Position numbers and translations under genes: made by a program. A stretch of 64,000 nucleotides of DNA, from the NCBI RefSeq assembly GCF_000621505.1, contig NZ_JHYD01000038.1, positions 19,705 to 83,704 on the forward strand, in the 5' to 3' direction. Source of the stretch: Ruminiclostridium cellobioparum DSM 1351 = ATCC 15832. GTDB taxonomy: Bacteria > Bacillota > Clostridia > Acetivibrionales > DSM-1351. The notes under the pieces are model-generated. The model had not been told where the DNA came from, searched no databases, and worked only from the letters and a program-made list of their open reading frames with translations. Of the stretch, positions 56,020-64,000 are shown in pieces. Within the stretch, counting starts at the first letter, position 1, and each line of letters opens with the position of its first letter.

Positions 56020-57525
56020 ATGGCGTATTTTTATAGTGAACCATCCAGAACATTCAGTGAATATCTTCTGGTTCCCAATTTAAGCACCAAAGAATGCATG
56101 CCGGGAAATGTGGATTTGAAAACACCCGTCGTTAAGTTTAAGGCCGGTGAAAAACCGTCTTTACAGCTAAATATACCTGTAGCCTCAGCCATAATGCAGT
56201 CGGTCTCGGACAACAATATGGCAATCGCATTGGCAAGATGTGGCGGTATATCATTTGTATACGGATCACAAACTATCGGAAACCAGGCCGAGATGGTGAG
56301 GAAGGTAAAGAAGTACAAAGCGGGCTTTGTTGTCAGCGACAGCAATTTGAGCCCTGACAATACGCTGAGAGATGTGGTGGAAATAAAAGAAAGAACAGGC
56401 CATTCCACCATAGCAATTACCGAGGATGGAACACCTACCGGCAAGCTGGTGGGAATAGTTACAAGCAGGGACTACAGACTTAGCAGAGCCTCAATGGATC
56501 AAAAAATTCACGAGTTCATGACTCCATTTTCACAATTGATTTACGGACAGGAAGGCATCACCCTTAAAGAAGCAAATGACATGATCTGGGAGCACAAGCT
56601 GAACTGCCTGCCTATAATTGACAGCGAACAAAAGCTGGTGTACCTGGTATTCAGAAAAGACTATGACAGCCACAAGGAAAACCCGAACGAATTGCTGGAT
56701 CAAAACAAGCGTCTTGTTGTGGGGGCAGGCATAAACACCCGCGATTACAAGGAAAGAGTTCCTGCACTGGTTGATGCCGGCGTGGATGTGGTATGCATAG
56801 ACTCCTCGGATGGATACAGCGAGTGGCAGTCCGACACCATCAGATGGATTAAAGAGACCTACAATGGCGAAGTCAAGGTGGGAGCAGGCAATGTAGTTGA
56901 CAGGGAAGGCTTCAGATACCTGGTAAATGCCGGAGCCGATTTTATCAAGGTAGGTATCGGGGGAGGCTCAATTTGCATCACAAGAGAGCAAAAAGGCATA
57001 GGCAGGGGACAGGCTTCATCAGTCATTGAGGTTTCAGCTGCCAGGGATGAATACTTTAAGGAAACGGGCACATATGTTCCGATATGTTCCGACGGCGGGA
57101 TTGTGCATGATTACCATATTGTGCTTGCACTTGCCATGGGGGCGGACTTTGTAATGCTCGGAAGGTATTTTGCCAGATTCGATGAAAGTCCTACGAGAAA
57201 AATAAAAGTCGGCGGAAATTTTGTTAAGGAATACTGGGGTGAAGGCTCAAACCGTGCAAGAAACTGGCAGAGATACGATATGGGCGGAGACTCAAAGCTG
57301 GGCTTTGAAGAAGGCGTTGATTCCTATGTGCCTTACGCAGGAAAGCTCAAGGATAACCTTGACACTACCATACACAAAGTGAAATCAACCATGTGCAACT
57401 GCGGGGCACTTTCGGTTTCAGATCTTCAGCAGAAGGCAAGGCTCACACTTGTATCGGCCACAAGCATCAAGGAAGGCGGAGCCCATGACGTTATCCTGAA
57501 GGATAAGGAATTGTCCTCATCGTGA
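56020..57525 (+). CDS. guaB: IMP dehydrogenase
   Basis: 501-aa enzyme for the rate-limiting step of GMP synthesis (IMP to XMP). The barrel includes '[13 protein letters not shown]', '[13 protein letters not shown]' and '[19 protein letters not shown]', with the catalytic Cys in 'GSICITRE'. Residues ~95-220 hold the CBS-pair insert ('[20 protein letters not shown]', '[11 protein letters not shown]'). C-terminus '[17 protein letters not shown]' is slightly different from standard GuaB, a variant known in clostridia. AAGGAGGATTTT before ATG. No purine riboswitch is apparent upstream. Confidence 0.93.
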   Translation: MAYFYSEPSRTFSEYLLVPNLSTKECMPGNVDLKTPVVKFKAGEKPSLQLNIPVASAIMQSVSDNNMAIALARCGGISFVYGSQTIGNQAEMVRKVKKYKAGFVVSDSNLSPDNTLRDVVEIKERTGHSTIAITEDGTPTGKLVGIVTSRDYRLSRASMDQKIHEFMTPFSQLIYGQEGITLKEANDMIWEHKLNCLPIIDSEQKLVYLVFRKDYDSHKENPNELLDQNKRLVVGAGINTRDYKERVPALVDAGVDVVCIDSSDGYSEWQSDTIRWIKETYNGEVKVGAGNVVDREGFRYLVNAGADFIKVGIGGGSICITREQKGIGRGQASSVIEVSAARDEYFKETGTYVPICSDGGIVHDYHIVLALAMGADFVMLGRYFARFDESPTRKIKVGGNFVKEYWGEGSNRARNWQRYDMGGDSKLGFEEGVDSYVPYAGKLKDNLDTTIHKVKSTMCNCGALSVSDLQQKARLTLVSATSIKEGGAHDVILKDKELSSS

Positions 57526-57565
57526 TTTATATAAACTCTTAAAGTTAGGTCTAAAAGAAAGTAAG

Positions 57566-57635
57566 GTGCATATTCTAATATATATCTTGAAGTACAATAG
57601 TATATATCGAAGTATAAATTGCACTGCTGTTTTTT
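57566..57635 (+). terminator. long hairpin after guaB with T-run
   Basis: GTGCA (57566-57570) and ATATATA pair with TATATAT and TGCAC (57620-57624), followed after five bases by TTTTTT. Imperfect but plausible. Confidence 0.45.
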
Positions 57636-57721
57636 GAAGACTTCAAAGAAAAGAGCAATAATGCTGGATTATACAGGATACAAAGGTTATAATTGCCTGT
57701 AAAATATTGGTGAAAGGCTTC

Positions 57722-57750
57722 TTGACATTATTTTATATGTAATTTATAAT
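57722..57750 (+). promoter_or_regulatory. consensus sigma-A promoter of greA
   Basis: TTGACA (57722-57727), 17-nt spacer, TATAAT (57745-57750), a full-consensus match. It implies a ~148-nt untranslated leader before greA, with no recognised riboswitch. Confidence 0.9.
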
Positions 57751-57904
57751 TAGTTAGCAATATGGCTGACCTACGGCTTAAAATTTTTTCTATATTTGTG
57801 AAATATTATGGATATTACAGCATGATTATGGAGATAAGATAACAGGATACTTTAAATTATGCTAGGTTAGCAGAAAAAATTAACGGTAAAGGAGAGGGCT
57901 TCAA

Positions 57905-58381
57905 ATGTCAGCAAAAGAAGTCGTTTTAACCTACGAAGGCTTAAAAAAATTAGAAGAAGAATTGGAATTCCTCAGAGGAACAAAAAGAAAGGAAGTTGCC
58001 GAGAGAATTAAACAGGCACTTTCATTTGGAGATATATCGGAAAATTCGGAATATGATGAAGCAAAGAATGAACAGGCACAGGTGGAGGGAAGAATCGTCC
58101 AGTTGGAATCAATGCTTAAGCATGCCCGACTGATAGATGAGGATGACGTAAAAACAGATGTGGTCAGTTTGGGATCAAGAGTCAGGCTTTTCGACGTGGA
58201 ATTTGAGGAGGAAGTGGAATATCTGATAGTCGGTTCCACAGAAGCAAATCCGCTGAAGTCGAAGATTTCAAATGAATCGCCGGTGGGAGCAGCTTTAATG
58301 GGACACAAGGTAGGAGAAATCGTTGAAGTCCAGGTTCCTGATGGAGCAATCAAATTCAAGATTTTAGAGATTTCCAAGTAG
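57905..58381 (+). CDS. greA: transcription elongation factor GreA
   Basis: 158-aa RNA polymerase secondary-channel factor that rescues backtracked complexes. N-terminal coiled coil with catalytic-tip acids ('[19 protein letters not shown]', residues ~42-60) and C-terminal FKBP-like domain ('[20 protein letters not shown]') are intact. ATG follows AAAGGAGAGGGC. Long untranslated leader from a consensus promoter; a terminator separates it from lysS. Confidence 0.97.
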   Translation: MSAKEVVLTYEGLKKLEEELEFLRGTKRKEVAERIKQALSFGDISENSEYDEAKNEQAQVEGRIVQLESMLKHARLIDEDDVKTDVVSLGSRVRLFDVEFEEEVEYLIVGSTEANPLKSKISNESPVGAALMGHKVGEIVEVQVPDGAIKFKILEISK

Positions 58382-58440
58382 TTTATATAATTTTAATTAT
58401 GTGTTGCCACTAAAAGCTAAACTAATATATAATTATACTG

Positions 58441-58472
58441 ACAGTTTACATTAAAAATGTAAACTGTTTTTT
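58441..58472 (+). terminator. intrinsic terminator after greA
   Basis: Perfect 12-bp stem ACAGTTTACATT (58441-58452) / AATGTAAACTGT (58456-58467), then TTTTTG. It lies between greA and lysS. Confidence 0.93.
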
Positions 58473-58507
58473 GTAATAGATTACAATAGAGATTGCTGGA
58501 GGATATA

Positions 58508-60010
58508 ATGTCGGAAGAAAATATGCAGGTTAATGAACAGAATGAAGAACAGGATTTAAGTGAAATACTCAAAGTACGCCGTGCAAAATTAAAGGATTTA
58601 CAGGATAAAAACAATGATCCTTTTAAAATAGTCAAGTATGATGTGACAGATTCAACTCAAAATATATTGGATAATTTTGAAACTCTGGAAGGCCGGAACA
58701 CATCCATAGCCGGAAGACTCATGTCCAAAAGAGGAATGGGTAAGGCAGGTTTCTGTGATTTGCAGGACAGGGACGGCAGGATACAGCTCTACGTCAGAAA
58801 GGATGAAGTAGGCGACGAAAGCTATGAAATGTTTAAAAAGTATGATATAGGCGATATTGTCGGGGTAAAAGGTGAGATATTCAAAACCCATATGGGACAG
58901 ATATCAATAAAGGTAAAGGAAGTTACACTGTTGTCGAAATCCCTTCAGCCCCTGCCTGAAAAGTGGCACGGTCTCAAAGATACGGATTTGAGATACAGGC
59001 AAAGGTATGTTGACCTTATTGTAAATCCTGAAGTGAAGAATACTTTCATATTAAGGAGCAAAATAATAAAGTCAATCAGAAAGTTCCTTGACGACAGGGG
59101 CTTCCTTGAGGTAGATACGCCTTTATTGAATACAATTCCGGGCGGAGCTGCTGCAAGACCGTTTATAACTCATCACAATACACTGGACATAGATATGTAC
59201 CTGAGAATTGCTCCGGAGTTATATCTTAAGAGGCTTATTGTCGGCGGTATGGAAAAAGTATATGAAATGGGAAGAATGTTCAGAAATGAAGGTATGTCCA
59301 TTAAGCATAATCCTGAATTCACCATGATGGAAGTTTATGAGGCATACACTGATTACAAGGGCATGATGGAACTTACCGAAAATCTTATATCTACAGTTGC
59401 CATGGAAACTCTGGGAACTACAAAGATAATGTATCAGGGACAGGAAATAGATCTGACTCCTCCCTGGAACAGACTTTCAATGATAGAAGCAGTTAAAAAG
59501 TATTCGGGAGTTGACTTTGACAGCATTAAGACTGACGAAGAAGCAAAGGCAGCTGCAGAAGAAAAGAAAGTCCATGTAAAACCGGGAATGACCCGGGGTG
59601 AAATTTTAAACCTGATGTTTGAAGAGTTCGCTGAAAGCAATCTTGTCCAGCCAACCTTCATATATGATTATCCAGTTGAGGTTTCTCCTCTCACAAAGAG
59701 AAAGCCTGGTCACCCTGAATTAACCGAACGTTTCGAGTTCTTTATAACAGGACGTGAGATGGGTAATGCATATTCTGAACTTAACGACCCTGTAGATCAG
59801 AAGGAGAGATTTGTAAATCAGGTCAAGAAAAGGGATTCGGGCGATGAAGAAGCCAATATGATGGACGAAGATTATGTTACGGCACTGGAATACGGGATGC
59901 CCCCTACAGGAGGCTTAGGTATAGGAGTGGACAGACTTATCATACTCTTAACCGATTCAGCGTCCATAAGAGATATATTACTGTTCCCGACAATGAAGCC
60001 GAGAGAATAG
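58508..60010 (+). CDS. lysS: lysyl-tRNA synthetase, class II
   Basis: 500-aa synthetase. Anticodon-binding OB fold at residues ~65-150 ('[20 protein letters not shown]'), class II motif 1 '[20 protein letters not shown]', motif 2 '[20 protein letters not shown]', motif 3 '[11 protein letters not shown]'. ATG 58508 with TGGAGGATATA is preferred to the frame's first start at 58493, which overlaps that site. No T-box leader is seen between the greA terminator and lysS. Confidence 0.97.
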   Translation: MSEENMQVNEQNEEQDLSEILKVRRAKLKDLQDKNNDPFKIVKYDVTDSTQNILDNFETLEGRNTSIAGRLMSKRGMGKAGFCDLQDRDGRIQLYVRKDEVGDESYEMFKKYDIGDIVGVKGEIFKTHMGQISIKVKEVTLLSKSLQPLPEKWHGLKDTDLRYRQRYVDLIVNPEVKNTFILRSKIIKSIRKFLDDRGFLEVDTPLLNTIPGGAAARPFITHHNTLDIDMYLRIAPELYLKRLIVGGMEKVYEMGRMFRNEGMSIKHNPEFTMMEVYEAYTDYKGMMELTENLISTVAMETLGTTKIMYQGQEIDLTPPWNRLSMIEAVKKYSGVDFDSIKTDEEAKAAAEEKKVHVKPGMTRGEILNLMFEEFAESNLVQPTFIYDYPVEVSPLTKRKPGHPELTERFEFFITGREMGNAYSELNDPVDQKERFVNQVKKRDSGDEEANMMDEDYVTALEYGMPPTGGLGIGVDRLIILLTDSASIRDILLFPTMKPRE

Positions 60011-60047
60011 CTTAAATTAATGTAGGGATGTGCTAGGGGGGATTGGT

Positions 60048-60959
60048 TTGAAGTATACTTTACAGGAAGCCAGAAAAATATTAGGCGTTACTAAGGCCTC
60101 ATCTAAAGATGAAATTGAAAAAAAATATGATGTGGTACTGAAAAAGTATAAAATTATGAAGATGGATGGCACTCTGGACGACAATGCAGAGGCTGAATTC
60201 CGGAAGTCCACTGATGCTTACAGAGTGATAATGGGATATGAAGTGGAGGAGCCAAAGGTTGAGAAAAAGGAAACCTATACGGATAAGGCCTTTGAAAAGG
60301 TAGGTATCGACAGGAAGAAGGCCGACAACTTTTTCCACTATCATAAATACCATATCCTCATCGGAATAGTTGCGGTAATATTGATAGTTTATTCCGTATA
60401 TTCCATCGTAACCCGGGTAGAACCTGATATAACAATCGGTTTACTGGGGGAAGTAAACTATGAGTCACAGGACAAATTTAAAGAAAAAATAGTTGAAAAC
60501 ATCCCTGAAATAAAAGAGGTAGCGGTAGATTCTGCCGTATTGTCAGGTAATCATAACGATCAGCAGTCATACGCCTATTTGCAAAAAGCGGTAGTACTTA
60601 TTTCAGCATCAGATATAGATTTATATCTGGTTAATAAGTATGCTTTTGACAATTATGCAAAAAATGGAGCATTTATGGCTCTGGATGATGTGGCAAAGGA
60701 GCTTGACATCGATGTGTCAAAAAGTGAGTCCCTGAAGCTGCGGGTGGTTGACGAATGGGAAGATCCCGCAGGTCCCACAGACCAGCCAATACCTAAAACC
60801 TATGCAGATGCCGAGCCACGACTTTACGGAATTGATGTATCCGGCAGCGAGTTTTTTAAAGATATTGATGTAATTGGTCCTGAAAAAATACTGGTTGTGC
60901 GCGTTCAACCCAAGAACTATGATTTGGTATTAAAACTGATAAAACTTTTTACAAAGTGA
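60048..60959 (+). CDS. membrane protein with J-like N-terminal region
   Basis: 303-aa protein. The first ~65 residues look like a degraded DnaJ J domain ('LQEARKILGVTKASSKDEIE' and 'FRKSTDAYRVIMGYE'), but the HPD tripeptide needed to stimulate Hsp70 is missing. A single membrane helix lies at ~100-122 ('IGIVAVILIVYSVYSIV'), and the ~180-residue C-terminal part should be outside the cell. TTG 60048 has GGGGGG upstream; the longer frame overlaps it. Follows lysS by 37 bp. Function unknown. Confidence 0.75.
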   Translation: MKYTLQEARKILGVTKASSKDEIEKKYDVVLKKYKIMKMDGTLDDNAEAEFRKSTDAYRVIMGYEVEEPKVEKKETYTDKAFEKVGIDRKKADNFFHYHKYHILIGIVAVILIVYSVYSIVTRVEPDITIGLLGEVNYESQDKFKEKIVENIPEIKEVAVDSAVLSGNHNDQQSYAYLQKAVVLISASDIDLYLVNKYAFDNYAKNGAFMALDDVAKELDIDVSKSESLKLRVVDEWEDPAGPTDQPIPKTYADAEPRLYGIDVSGSEFFKDIDVIGPEKILVVRVQPKNYDLVLKLIKLFTK

Positions 60960-61050
60960 CATAAAGGTTATATGATAGATATAAAGAACTGTCGGACGCT
61001 CAATTGCTAATAGTAAGATCATGAAATTATTATTGATGGGGGGTATTAGT

Positions 61051-61368
61051 ATGGAATGCAGTGAATTTAAAATAACTAAAGAATTGGTTGGTGACAAGAC
61101 CTGTATTTTTCTTTCGGGTGAGATTGACATCTACACATGTCAGACATTTAAGAGTGAGCTGAATGAAGTAGTCAACACATTCAAAGGTGACTTATATATA
61201 GACTGCAAAGAACTGTCATATATTGACAGTACGGGTCTTGGAATACTGGTAGGCGCTTTGAAAGAGATCAGGAAAGATAATAACAACATCTATATTTGCA
61301 ATTTAAAGGATAACATAAAAAAACTATTTATAATTACCGGATTGGATAAATTATTTAAAATAGATTAA
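61051..61368 (+). CDS. rsbV: STAS-domain anti-sigma factor antagonist (RsbV/SpoIIAA-like)
   Basis: 105-aa STAS protein. The conserved phospho-acceptor Ser60 lies in 'SYIDSTGLGILVGAL', following 'LYIDCKEL'. In partner-switching modules the unphosphorylated form binds the anti-sigma factor and frees the sigma factor; phosphorylation turns it off. ATG 61051 has GGGGGGT upstream. It heads the module rsbV, rsbW-like, sigma, second kinase, with a terminator-like hairpin before the next gene. Confidence 0.93.
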   Translation: MECSEFKITKELVGDKTCIFLSGEIDIYTCQTFKSELNEVVNTFKGDLYIDCKELSYIDSTGLGILVGALKEIRKDNNNIYICNLKDNIKKLFIITGLDKLFKID

Positions 61369-61394
61369 TTTTAAGTTTACATTGCTCAATCATG

Positions 61395-61422
61395 GGTACA
61401 CATAAAATGTGTACCTATTTTT
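61395..61422 (+). terminator. terminator-like hairpin between rsbV and rsbW-like genes
   Basis: Perfect 9-bp stem GGTACACAT (61395/61396-61403) / ATGTGTACC (61407-61415), three-base loop, then TATTTTTTG. It may attenuate transcription into the sigma-factor part of the module, or end a separate rsbV transcript. Confidence 0.75.
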
Positions 61423-61447
61423 TGATAATAAAAGAAGGAGACTATAT

Positions 61448-61837
61448 ATGAGTAATAATATAGCTTGCGACAATGTTGCACTTGTTTTGCCTTTAAAAAG
61501 AGAATATGTAAGTACTGCGAGACTCACGGCATCAAGTGTGGCTAACAGAATAGGTTTTAATATCGACGAGATAGAAGATATCAAAGTAGCAGTATCTGAA
61601 GTTTGCAACATCATTTTAGCCAGAGAAGCGGATGAAATAGGCCAGTACAGGATATCCTTCAATATCAGGGGAAATGTCCTCGAGATAATGTTTACCGGTG
61701 AAAGCATCCAATTTAACTGCTTTAAGGAAGCTCTTGACAATGAATATGGTCTGTACATCATGAAAGCGCTTATGGATACTGTAGAGCTTTGTAATGATAA
61801 TAATTCCATAGTTATGACCAAAAAGATCGGAGTATAG
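61448..61837 (+). CDS. RsbW-like anti-sigma protein with degraded ATP-binding motifs
   Basis: 129-aa protein clearly related to RsbW/SpoIIAB over its length ('REYVSTARLTASSVANRIGF', 'EIEDIKVAVSEVCNI', 'YGLYIMKALMDTVEL'). The N-box Asn is replaced by Ile55, the metal-site 'DEGxS/G' is 'TGESI' (residues 83-87), and the lid 'GGLGL' is 'NEYGLY'. It is therefore unlikely to be an active kinase, but could still bind the sigma factor. ATG 61448 with GAAGGAGAC. It sits just upstream of the sigma gene (3 bp). Confidence 0.85.
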   Translation: MSNNIACDNVALVLPLKREYVSTARLTASSVANRIGFNIDEIEDIKVAVSEVCNIILAREADEIGQYRISFNIRGNVLEIMFTGESIQFNCFKEALDNEYGLYIMKALMDTVELCNDNNSIVMTKKIGV

Positions 61838-61840
61838 CTT

Positions 61841-62587
61841 ATGGAAAAAGTTAATAGCAGTATTGAGGTCATGGAGGAGGCTGAACTGTTCTTACATTAT
61901 ATTGATACAAAAGATGTGAGCTACAGGAATGCAATAGTATCCAAATATATAAATCTGGCTGATTTTCTAGCAAGGAAGTTTATTAACAGGGGCGTCGACT
62001 ACGATGACATATATCAGGTGGCATGTATGGCACTGATTAAGGCGGTGGACAGATTCAGCCCGGATAAGGGAGTTAAATTTGTAAGTTTTGCAACACCTAC
62101 CATATTGGGCGAAATCAAAAGGTTCTTCAGAGATAAAAGTACATCTATCAAGATACCGAGAAGACTTTATGAAGCCAGGCAGGGTCTTAACAAAGCCCGT
62201 GATGAATTGACCCAGGAGTTGAAACGGGTGCCTAGAGCAGATGAAATAGCAGCCTTTATGGGAATAAGCGTAGAAACCGTACTTGAAATAATTGAAGCAG
62301 GAAGCTCAAATTCAATTAAGTCTCTTGACCAGAGTATTTATCAGGATAATGAAACTGATTTAAGTGATACCTTGGGATATGATGAAAAAACATATGAAAA
62401 AATTGAGAACAGGGATTTCCTTGAAAGGACACTGAAATTATTCGGTGAGGTAGAGCGTGACTTCATAAGTTTAAGATATATGCAAAATCTGACTCAGAAG
62501 CAGATTGCCGAAAAGTTCGGAGTATCACAAATGTACATCTCGCGTTTGGAAAAAAAGATTCTGGATAGATTCCGTACTTTACTATAA
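61841..62587 (+). CDS. SigB/SigF-type RNA polymerase sigma factor
   Basis: 248-aa sigma-70 group 3 factor with region 2 ('FINRGVDYDDIYQVACMALI', 'KFVSFATPTILGEIKRFFRD'), region 3 ('KIPRRLYEARQGLNKARDEL') and region 4 ('LTQKQIAEKFGVSQMYISRL'). This is the SigB/F/G branch controlled by RsbV/RsbW-type partner switching, which agrees with its neighbours. A general-stress role is likely, but sporulation use cannot be excluded. The gene starts 3 bp after the RsbW-like stop. Confidence 0.93.
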   Translation: MEKVNSSIEVMEEAELFLHYIDTKDVSYRNAIVSKYINLADFLARKFINRGVDYDDIYQVACMALIKAVDRFSPDKGVKFVSFATPTILGEIKRFFRDKSTSIKIPRRLYEARQGLNKARDELTQELKRVPRADEIAAFMGISVETVLEIIEAGSSNSIKSLDQSIYQDNETDLSDTLGYDEKTYEKIENRDFLERTLKLFGEVERDFISLRYMQNLTQKQIAEKFGVSQMYISRLEKKILDRFRTLL

Positions 62588-62659
62588 TATTAATGCACTT
62601 GTTTATATACATAAATACTGGGTATTAATATTATTATTCTAAACTAGGTGGGTGTAATT

Positions 62660-63082
62660 GTGAAAGCTGTAACTTATGCCATCAAACACGATATAAAAGG
62701 CCTGGCCTGTTTGATTAAAACAGTGCTAAAGGTTATTCAGACCGAGTATCTGGTAAGTGAGGATACTTTATTTGAAATCAGGGTTATACTAAATGAGCTT
62801 ATCGTCAACGCTATCTGCCATGGAAACAATTGCGGAGATGATAAGGGAGCTTACGTGACCATAAAGATATTTAACGATTCATATCTGTATGTCTGCGTTA
62901 AGGATGAGGGCTGCGGGTTCAATCATAAAGTTGACTTGCAGAAGTTAGGCGACTATGTTGAAGAAAAGAACAATTCCTTCAATGAACACGGGAGAGGACT
63001 AATAATAGTTGAACAGCTCAGCGATAAGCTGAAGTTCAATAAATGCGGAAACAAGGTATCGATAATAAAAAGCCTGAGGTGA
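62660..63082 (+). CDS. intact RsbW/SpoIIAB-type serine kinase (HATPase)
   Basis: 140-aa GHKL ATPase. N-box 'NELIVNAICHGNN' (Asn50), G1 'DEGCGF' (Asp82) and G2 'HGRGL' (residues ~110-114) are all present, unlike the other RsbW-like protein upstream. It is probably the kinase that phosphorylates the STAS antagonist or acts as a second anti-sigma factor. GTG 62660 follows AGGTGGGTG by five bases; an alternative GTG four codons upstream overlaps that site. Confidence 0.88.
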   Translation: MKAVTYAIKHDIKGLACLIKTVLKVIQTEYLVSEDTLFEIRVILNELIVNAICHGNNCGDDKGAYVTIKIFNDSYLYVCVKDEGCGFNHKVDLQKLGDYVEEKNNSFNEHGRGLIIVEQLSDKLKFNKCGNKVSIIKSLR

Positions 63083-63295
63083 CGGCAGGAGCTGCCGGAC
63101 AAATATTAAATCCAAAGATTGGTGGAGAACCACTGATCTTTTTTATATTTATATATGTTTATATAAAGCTGCAGGAAGGCCGCAGAATAAAAAACGTATA
63201 CGCTAGAAAACGGCAGAACTCATTAGAACATATGCATATAAGTGATTTATTTTCTTATAATTACCTAAAATCACATTTTAATCGCCAGTTTACCC

Positions 63296-63325
63296 TTGAC
63301 AATAAAAACAACATTATGTTAGTAT
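63296..63325 (+). promoter_or_regulatory. candidate upstream promoter of right-end leader
   Basis: TTGACA (63296-63301), 18-nt spacer, TAGTAT (63320-63325). Weaker than the second promoter at 63412. Confidence 0.5.
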
Positions 63326-63411
63326 ATATAAGCCGTCGCAAATACTGATGACACCAACTTAAAGGTCTGACAAGCTGTAAAAGCAGCTGAAAAGAATTTT
63401 TAAAATAAGTG

Positions 63412-63440
63412 TTGACACAAGTAAAACGACGTGATATCAT
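63412..63440 (+). promoter_or_regulatory. strong sigma-A promoter of right-end leader
   Basis: TTGACA (63412-63417), 17-nt spacer, TATCAT (63435-63440). A second promoter ~115 bp upstream makes a tandem pair, typical of stable-RNA operons. Confidence 0.75.
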
Positions 63441-63446
63441 AATTAA

Positions 63447-64000
63447 GCTGCTTGCGGCAAGCGAACAGCAAAAACCTTGAAAGCCAGCGGTAATAGTGCT
63501 TTTAAGGTATCAAGATGATAGATGCGAGGCAGAACAATGATTCACAATGTGAATCATCGGAAGATGAATTTCGAGCAGCTGAGCTTATACGATAAGTGAG
63601 CAGCGCAGAATATGAAATCTGACGCAGTAATGTGGTATCTAAGGTTGATTTCAAAGTGGTAGATACAAGTAGTACAAGGAAGACGAGTCTCGAGTAGCGG
63701 AATTTACAAAGGTAAATGAGCAACGCAGAGTACGAAGTCTGACACAGTAATACGAAGTATATAACACTTTGAGAAATGGACTTTGAAAAGTAAACAGTGA
63801 CAAATACATGCAAATGTAATGTAAAGGAACTCGAAAAATTCCGAAATCGCATAGCGATTTCAAAATTGAGTAACTTGCGAACTTTACAACCTGGTTTTTG
63901 GAAACAAGAACTAGAAAAAAAGTCAGCAATTTTAAATGAGCATGCTGAATAAAATTCAGCAGTCAAGCTTGTCAAATAAGTTAATTGTGCAGCAGATTTT
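63447..64000 (+). ncRNA. structured non-coding leader, probably of an rRNA operon beyond the edge
   Basis: No credible gene is present from the 63412 promoter to the end. The segment is full of hairpins: a 10-bp arm palindrome ATGATTCACA/TGTGAATCAT (63537-63557), GAAATCGC/GCGATTTC (63850-63870), TGCTGAAT/ATTCAGCA (63942-63962), and two related ~83-nt units (63559-63640 and 63678-63760). Tandem promoters and a long leader suit a 16S-23S-5S operon; the 16S gene is not in the window, so the assignment is inference. Confidence 0.5.
63559..63760 (+). repeat. two diverged ~83-nt structured units in the leader
   Basis: Unit 1 (63559-63640) and unit 2 (63678-63760) align along their length with many substitutions. 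Shared blocks include GGAAGA, GAGCARCGCAGA and TCTGACRCAGTAAT. The central hairpin is CTTATacgATAAG in unit 1 and ATTTACaaagGTAAAT in unit 2; the outer helix AGAT/ATCT becomes AGAC/GTCT. These paired changes preserve base pairing. Confidence 0.65.

Noticed and set aside
63043..63348. Possible 101-aa gene overlapping the last kinase gene
   Set aside because: No ribosome-binding site, overlaps a good gene by 40 bases, composition unlike coding DNA; the promoters start within and after it.
63502..63975. 157-codon minus-strand frame in the right-end leader
   Set aside because: The region shows structured-RNA features (hairpins, covarying repeats) and strong plus-strand promoters; the frame has no ribosome-binding site.

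Overview
The window looks like chromosomal DNA of an endospore-forming, low-to-mid-GC anaerobic Firmicute of class Clostridia. The cellulolytic Ruminiclostridium/Acetivibrio-type lineage is my best guess from general resemblance, but I cannot name a species. The main clues are strong GGAGG ribosome-binding sites with many TTG/GTG starts, sporulation-linked genes (GerW/YtfJ, a GerMN lipoprotein), a CIRCE-controlled groESL, a thioredoxin-reductase-like enzyme without NADPH motifs, and several sugar-utilisation islands. There is no sign of a prophage, transposase gene, CRISPR array or tRNA.

Layout. 0-9.7 kb: GtrA-like and DUF2238-like membrane proteins, UV endonuclease UvsE, Tex, a membrane protein, a reverse-strand run of four small lineage-restricted proteins, the flavoprotein reductase and a GerMN lipoprotein. 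9.7-13 kb: an FmdB zinc ribbon and a three-gene end-joining operon (Ku, stand-alone LigD ligase, stand-alone LigD polymerase). 13-18 kb: an AraC regulator divergent from galE, a sugar nucleotidyltransferase and a NahK-like sugar kinase, then a zinc-ribbon protein. 18-25.2 kb: a LacI regulator divergent from a Gfo/Idh/MocA dehydrogenase, two ABC sugar permeases, a sugar-binding lipoprotein and a CBM9-like protein, with a 277-bp terminal-inverted-repeat element inside the cluster. 25.2-32.4 kb: a DnaA-box cluster, hpf, ROK glucokinase, an LTA-synthase-like sulfatase, shikimate kinase and PcrA. 32.8-41.8 kb: GH31 alpha-xylosidase, an ECF sigma/anti-sigma pair with ytfI-ytfJ homologues, and a 1358-aa secreted multidomain protein. 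42-53 kb: a histidine operon hisZ-G-D-C-B-(purC)-H-A-F-IE followed by a TPR gene. 53-61 kb: groES-groEL, a DUF6106-like protein, guaB, greA, lysS and a J-like membrane protein. 61-63.1 kb: an RsbV/RsbW/SigB-type partner-switching module. 63.3-64 kb: strong promoters followed by a long structured non-coding leader, probably of an rRNA operon that starts beyond the right edge.

The most interesting signals are: (1) the leader at the right end, which holds two diverged copies of an ~83-nt unit whose stems change in a compensatory way; (2) a repeated two-hairpin 5' leader placed directly before the ribosome-binding sites of ku, galE and lacI, with a possible fourth copy at hisF; (3) a perfect 10-nt inverted repeat that can mask the hisF ribosome-binding site; (4) an RsbW-like protein that has lost its ATP-binding motifs, sitting beside a sigma factor and a second, intact kinase; (5) a cluster of DnaA boxes far from any replication gene; and (6) a thioredoxin-reductase-like flavoprotein that resembles ferredoxin-dependent enzymes.

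Coordinates use the start codon I judged best from ribosome-binding-site position and family length. Family names come from recognition of sequence motifs; no database search was run.
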